Assembly: GCA_003344405.1 (NCBI GenBank)
Contig: NOWV01000427.1
Coordinates: 1-20,113 of the forward strand
Length of the DNA: 20,113 nucleotides
Origin: Trichoplax sp. H2
Taxonomy: Eukaryota > Placozoa > Uniplacotomia > Trichoplacea
Reading direction: 5' to 3'
Below, one piece after another: positions 17,359 to 20,113 of this stretch (position 1 is its first letter; each line of letters opens with the position of its first letter). A program made the translations under genes and the position numbers. Under the pieces are notes generated by a model. That model ran no database searches. It had not been told where the DNA came from and saw nothing but the letters and a program-made list of their open reading frames with translations.

Positions 17359-18523
17359 GCTTTGCAAAATCTTATTTCATTTTTCTTCTTTTCTACATTA
17401 CTACCTGTACATTGATTAGCTATATCAATTAATAAAGGTAAAGCTATTCACCTACTTTCTACTTAACGGAGTAGCCTTAACTTCACTGGTGACTATATGA
17501 ACGAGACCTTATGGAGTGTACAAGGACTAGAGCGAGTCTAGTTACAATATCGTTCACTAAAGTAGTAAATAAAGCACCTCACTACATAATTAGCAGCATT
17601 AACAGCTGAGACTTCGCATCAAATACGCGTATGTGCCTCGTCAAACGTACCGTAACTACTTTGTGGAATTTAACTTATACTCCAATTAATATAGAGCGTT
17701 AACGATCGCCTCAATCTCTACCAATCAATAATCTGTTATAAAATTGAAGCATCTCATCAATCTCAGAACTAAATCACGCAAATTAAACTAAAAGTCGTTA
17801 ATTTATATAATCTTGAATAAACTTCTATAGAGCTACCATGGGTCTTATCGGATAATGCTAGCCTATTGTATTCAAGAATAATAATTATTACTATCTTTCC
17901 TTTATTTTAGTAGTTTTCACAAAATTGAAGTATAGTAGCAGCTGTAAAAATACAGTACTCGTATAACCATTTTCTTACAAAGCGCTATTCAACTAACAAT
18001 ACAGCTATAAAATAGAGCTGCTGTCCGCCTTTGATATCAAGATATTATTTGCCTGTCGCATCCATAAATGATCATTACAATCTCGCCTTTAATATAGCAG
18101 TGATCAAAAATTTGAATTATGCTATCATTGCCTAAGTGATAGAGTTTGCGGAAAATTGTTGCTTCTAGTGTTTCAGTATTGCAATATGGAAAATGCCATG
18201 ATTTATTGTACATACAAAGTTTAGAAATTCATATCCCGTAGTAAATCAATATTACTCTTGCAGTACTTGAAATAAAAGTTATGAACGTTATTTGTAATGT
18301 GGTATGGCATTAATCAGGAAACCTTTGTGATAAGATACCTTATTTAGATAAGATTATTCTTCATAAATAAGCTCATCTTAATATCGAATAAGTAACGGCA
18401 TTAAAATATTTCTAGTATTTCTTTGTTATGAAAAACGTTTATTGATGAGTGATTTATTGATTTAAACTAGTAGATTCTGTGAAAGAATGGCAAGTAGTAA
18501 GTTTAATCTATAAAAATTTTTTT

Positions 18524-18671
18524 GTAGACGTTAGTAAAGTGTGTCTACTGATTGCAAGCCTTTACAAGGGTGATTCTTAGGCTTTGTAGTAGGAGTGCTT
18601 TATCCTTACTAGTATTATGACAGATTAGAGTAGCAATCTGTAAAACCAACTTAAAGTAAGTGTTTTAAGTT
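18524..18671. repeat. Cluster of consecutive small inverted repeats
   Basis: In order: GTAGAC/GTCTAC (18524, 18543), AAGCCT/AGGCTT (18556, 18579), a bulged TAGTAGGA/TCCTTACTA near 18588-18611, CAGATT/AATCTG (18621, 18635) and AACTTAAA/TTTAAGTT (18648, 18664). The hairpins do not overlap and follow each other within 150 bp. I recognise no known RNA family. Confidence 0.5.
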
Positions 18672-18780
18672 AGTCTGATATTAATTTACTGCATATTAAG
18701 ACGCTGTGGCCCCATCTGCTGTGCATTGTGTGCAGTGTTGACTGTCATTAGGTATGCGGACTGAGCTGGTAAATTAAATG

Positions 18781-19070
18781 AACTTCGAAAGCTGGAAATA
18801 ATATCAAATTTATAATACCTAAGTTATTAATTTAAAGCCTATGCTAATAAAACAATGATAATTGCACTGTTTTTATATTTTAGAAAATTAAATTAGCATC
18901 GAAGACTGGAAACGATATCAAAGTAATATTACCTAAATTGCAATTAGCAATCTAACACCTAAGCTAATAAAGGTATGATAATTGCACGGTTGGTATATTT
19001 AAGAAAATTAAATCAGCATCGAAAACTGGAAACAATATCAAAGTAATAATACCTAAATTACTAATTTCAT
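18781..19070. repeat. Three-copy tandem repeat, 114-120-bp unit
   Basis: The word gaaagctgga/gaagactgga/gaaaactgga recurs at 18787, 18901 and 19021, each followed by aa(t/c)(a/g)atatcaaa and a tacctaa word. The copies also share gctaataaa, atgataattgcac and agaaaattaaat. The second and third copies are more alike than the first. Confidence 0.85.
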
Positions 19071-20113
19071 GCATCAGATTAGCGAGCTAAAATTAATATG
19101 AATGTACTTATGCAGCTTATCATAGTCATGAATCAATACACAGCGAAATTTGACCTAAAACTAATCGATGCGGTTTAAATCAATAGAGAATATTACTTAC
19201 CGTTAGATAAATCAGGCATCCAGCTTACTAAATCGTCATAATAATCTTTTGAGTTATACTACATATCGCTACTTTCTAAGACATATAGAACGCTTTTTTG
19301 AGACTACTCATCAGATCCGCACTGAGGCTATGCTCCGCAATCGTAACATGCTAATATAGCGTATTTAAGTGATCTGATATTATAATAAGAATTAACCTTA
19401 AAGTACTAAACAAAGTGGGCATCCCACCTGAATATATGCAAATGTTCGAATTGGCGGCGAAAATTAATATACTGTTGTCACACACCACTACTGACAAAGT
19501 AGTCTACACACGCCAATCCTTGCGGAGAACGCCACTTACTAACTTAAAGAGGCGAGATTAGCTATATCACCAAATAATTCAGTTCCAACAACCGAATACT
19601 ATGGTATAATTATAGCGTCACAGATGATGTAGACGAGATAGTCAGAGATTTACTATCATTTATTACTGAAGGAATCTTGGCACCCAAGATTATAGTCTTT
19701 ACAATATCAATTGAAAAACTAGTTGACTATCTAACCGACTAACGAACTAAAAAGGAATCTTCAGGCACCAGCCTTTTATAGTCTCGTCAGAAACTCCTGG
19801 TGCACATAATATAAAAGTATCCTTTTAAAGTTATAACAAGCAATATTTAATATTACTCAATAATTAGGACGAGCTTTCGCATCGTAACAACTGTACAATG
19901 TTTGGAGTAAAGTAAGAGTGGATGCGATTTGCTATATACAGTATTTCCGTGTAATGTTACTCATACGCATTGAAAGACAGATAGAATCAAGTATTATTAA
20001 TTAATCGTAAGTAATGTAACATGGCATTACTCTACGATGACATGTAACGAGCGGCCTTTATACTAGAAAAATAATTTTAAAATATCTTTCTGTATACCGA
20101 AAAGTTTAGATAC

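Larger units (their letters stand above)
15927..20113. other. Downstream region without a supported gene
   Basis: No frame on either strand gives a recognisable domain. A 50-codon frame opens directly after an AG at 19206 and stops at 19359 (contains RYFLRHIERFFETT), but open runs of this length are expected by chance in this composition. The region holds the telomere-like run, inverted repeats and the tandem repeat listed separately. No tRNA or rRNA is seen. Confidence 0.5.

Noticed and set aside
19207-19359. 50-codon frame just after an acceptor-like AG, with a helical-looking basic segment
   Set aside because: It would need phase 0 and an unseen upstream exon; the length is within chance expectation and no domain is recognised.

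Overview
This AT-rich window (roughly two thirds A+T) looks like animal nuclear DNA. It has GT-AG introns, a modular immunoglobulin/fibronectin-III (Ig/FN3) surface-protein gene built entirely from phase-1 exons, an AATAAA poly(A) signal, and a short interstitial run of the TTAGGG-type telomere repeat. Base composition, the mix of ~100 bp and ~1.3 kb introns and the divergent modules would fit an early-branching animal such as a placozoan, but that is a guess; no gene here fixes the species.

The window holds one gene that I can support, on the + strand from about 1951 to 15922. I assembled 15 exons by hand from reading frames and splice sites. All 14 introns are phase 1, and the joined coding length is exactly 969 codons including the stop (968 residues). 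The predicted product is a type I single-pass membrane protein: signal peptide, two short N-terminal Ig-like modules, FN3-FN3, linker micro-exon + Ig + FN3-FN3, linker micro-exon + Ig + one FN3, a transmembrane helix and a cytoplasmic tail of about 33 residues with no enzyme domain. This fits a cell-adhesion or receptor-like protein; its ligand and function are unknown.

Region by region: 1-1950 is upstream DNA with a CpG-rich patch (about 570-700), a TATA-like site followed by a 32-codon small ORF (966-1104), and a 10-C run. 1951-15922 is the gene. The four exons of one Ig-FN3-FN3 cassette lie close together, while long introns separate cassettes. Six of the eight introns longer than 500 bp carry a clear, old, diverged tandem repeat with a different period in each (about 455, 118, 158, 82, 138 and 180 bp). 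15927-20113 has no recognisable gene; it holds a telomere-like repeat, several inverted repeats, a cluster of small hairpins and a three-copy 114-120 bp tandem repeat.

The most notable points are the symmetrical 30-36 nt micro-exons at Ig boundaries, the cassette duplication with a missing final FN3, an Ig domain without its B-strand cysteine, a stop codon overlapping the poly(A) signal, and the repeat-filled long introns.
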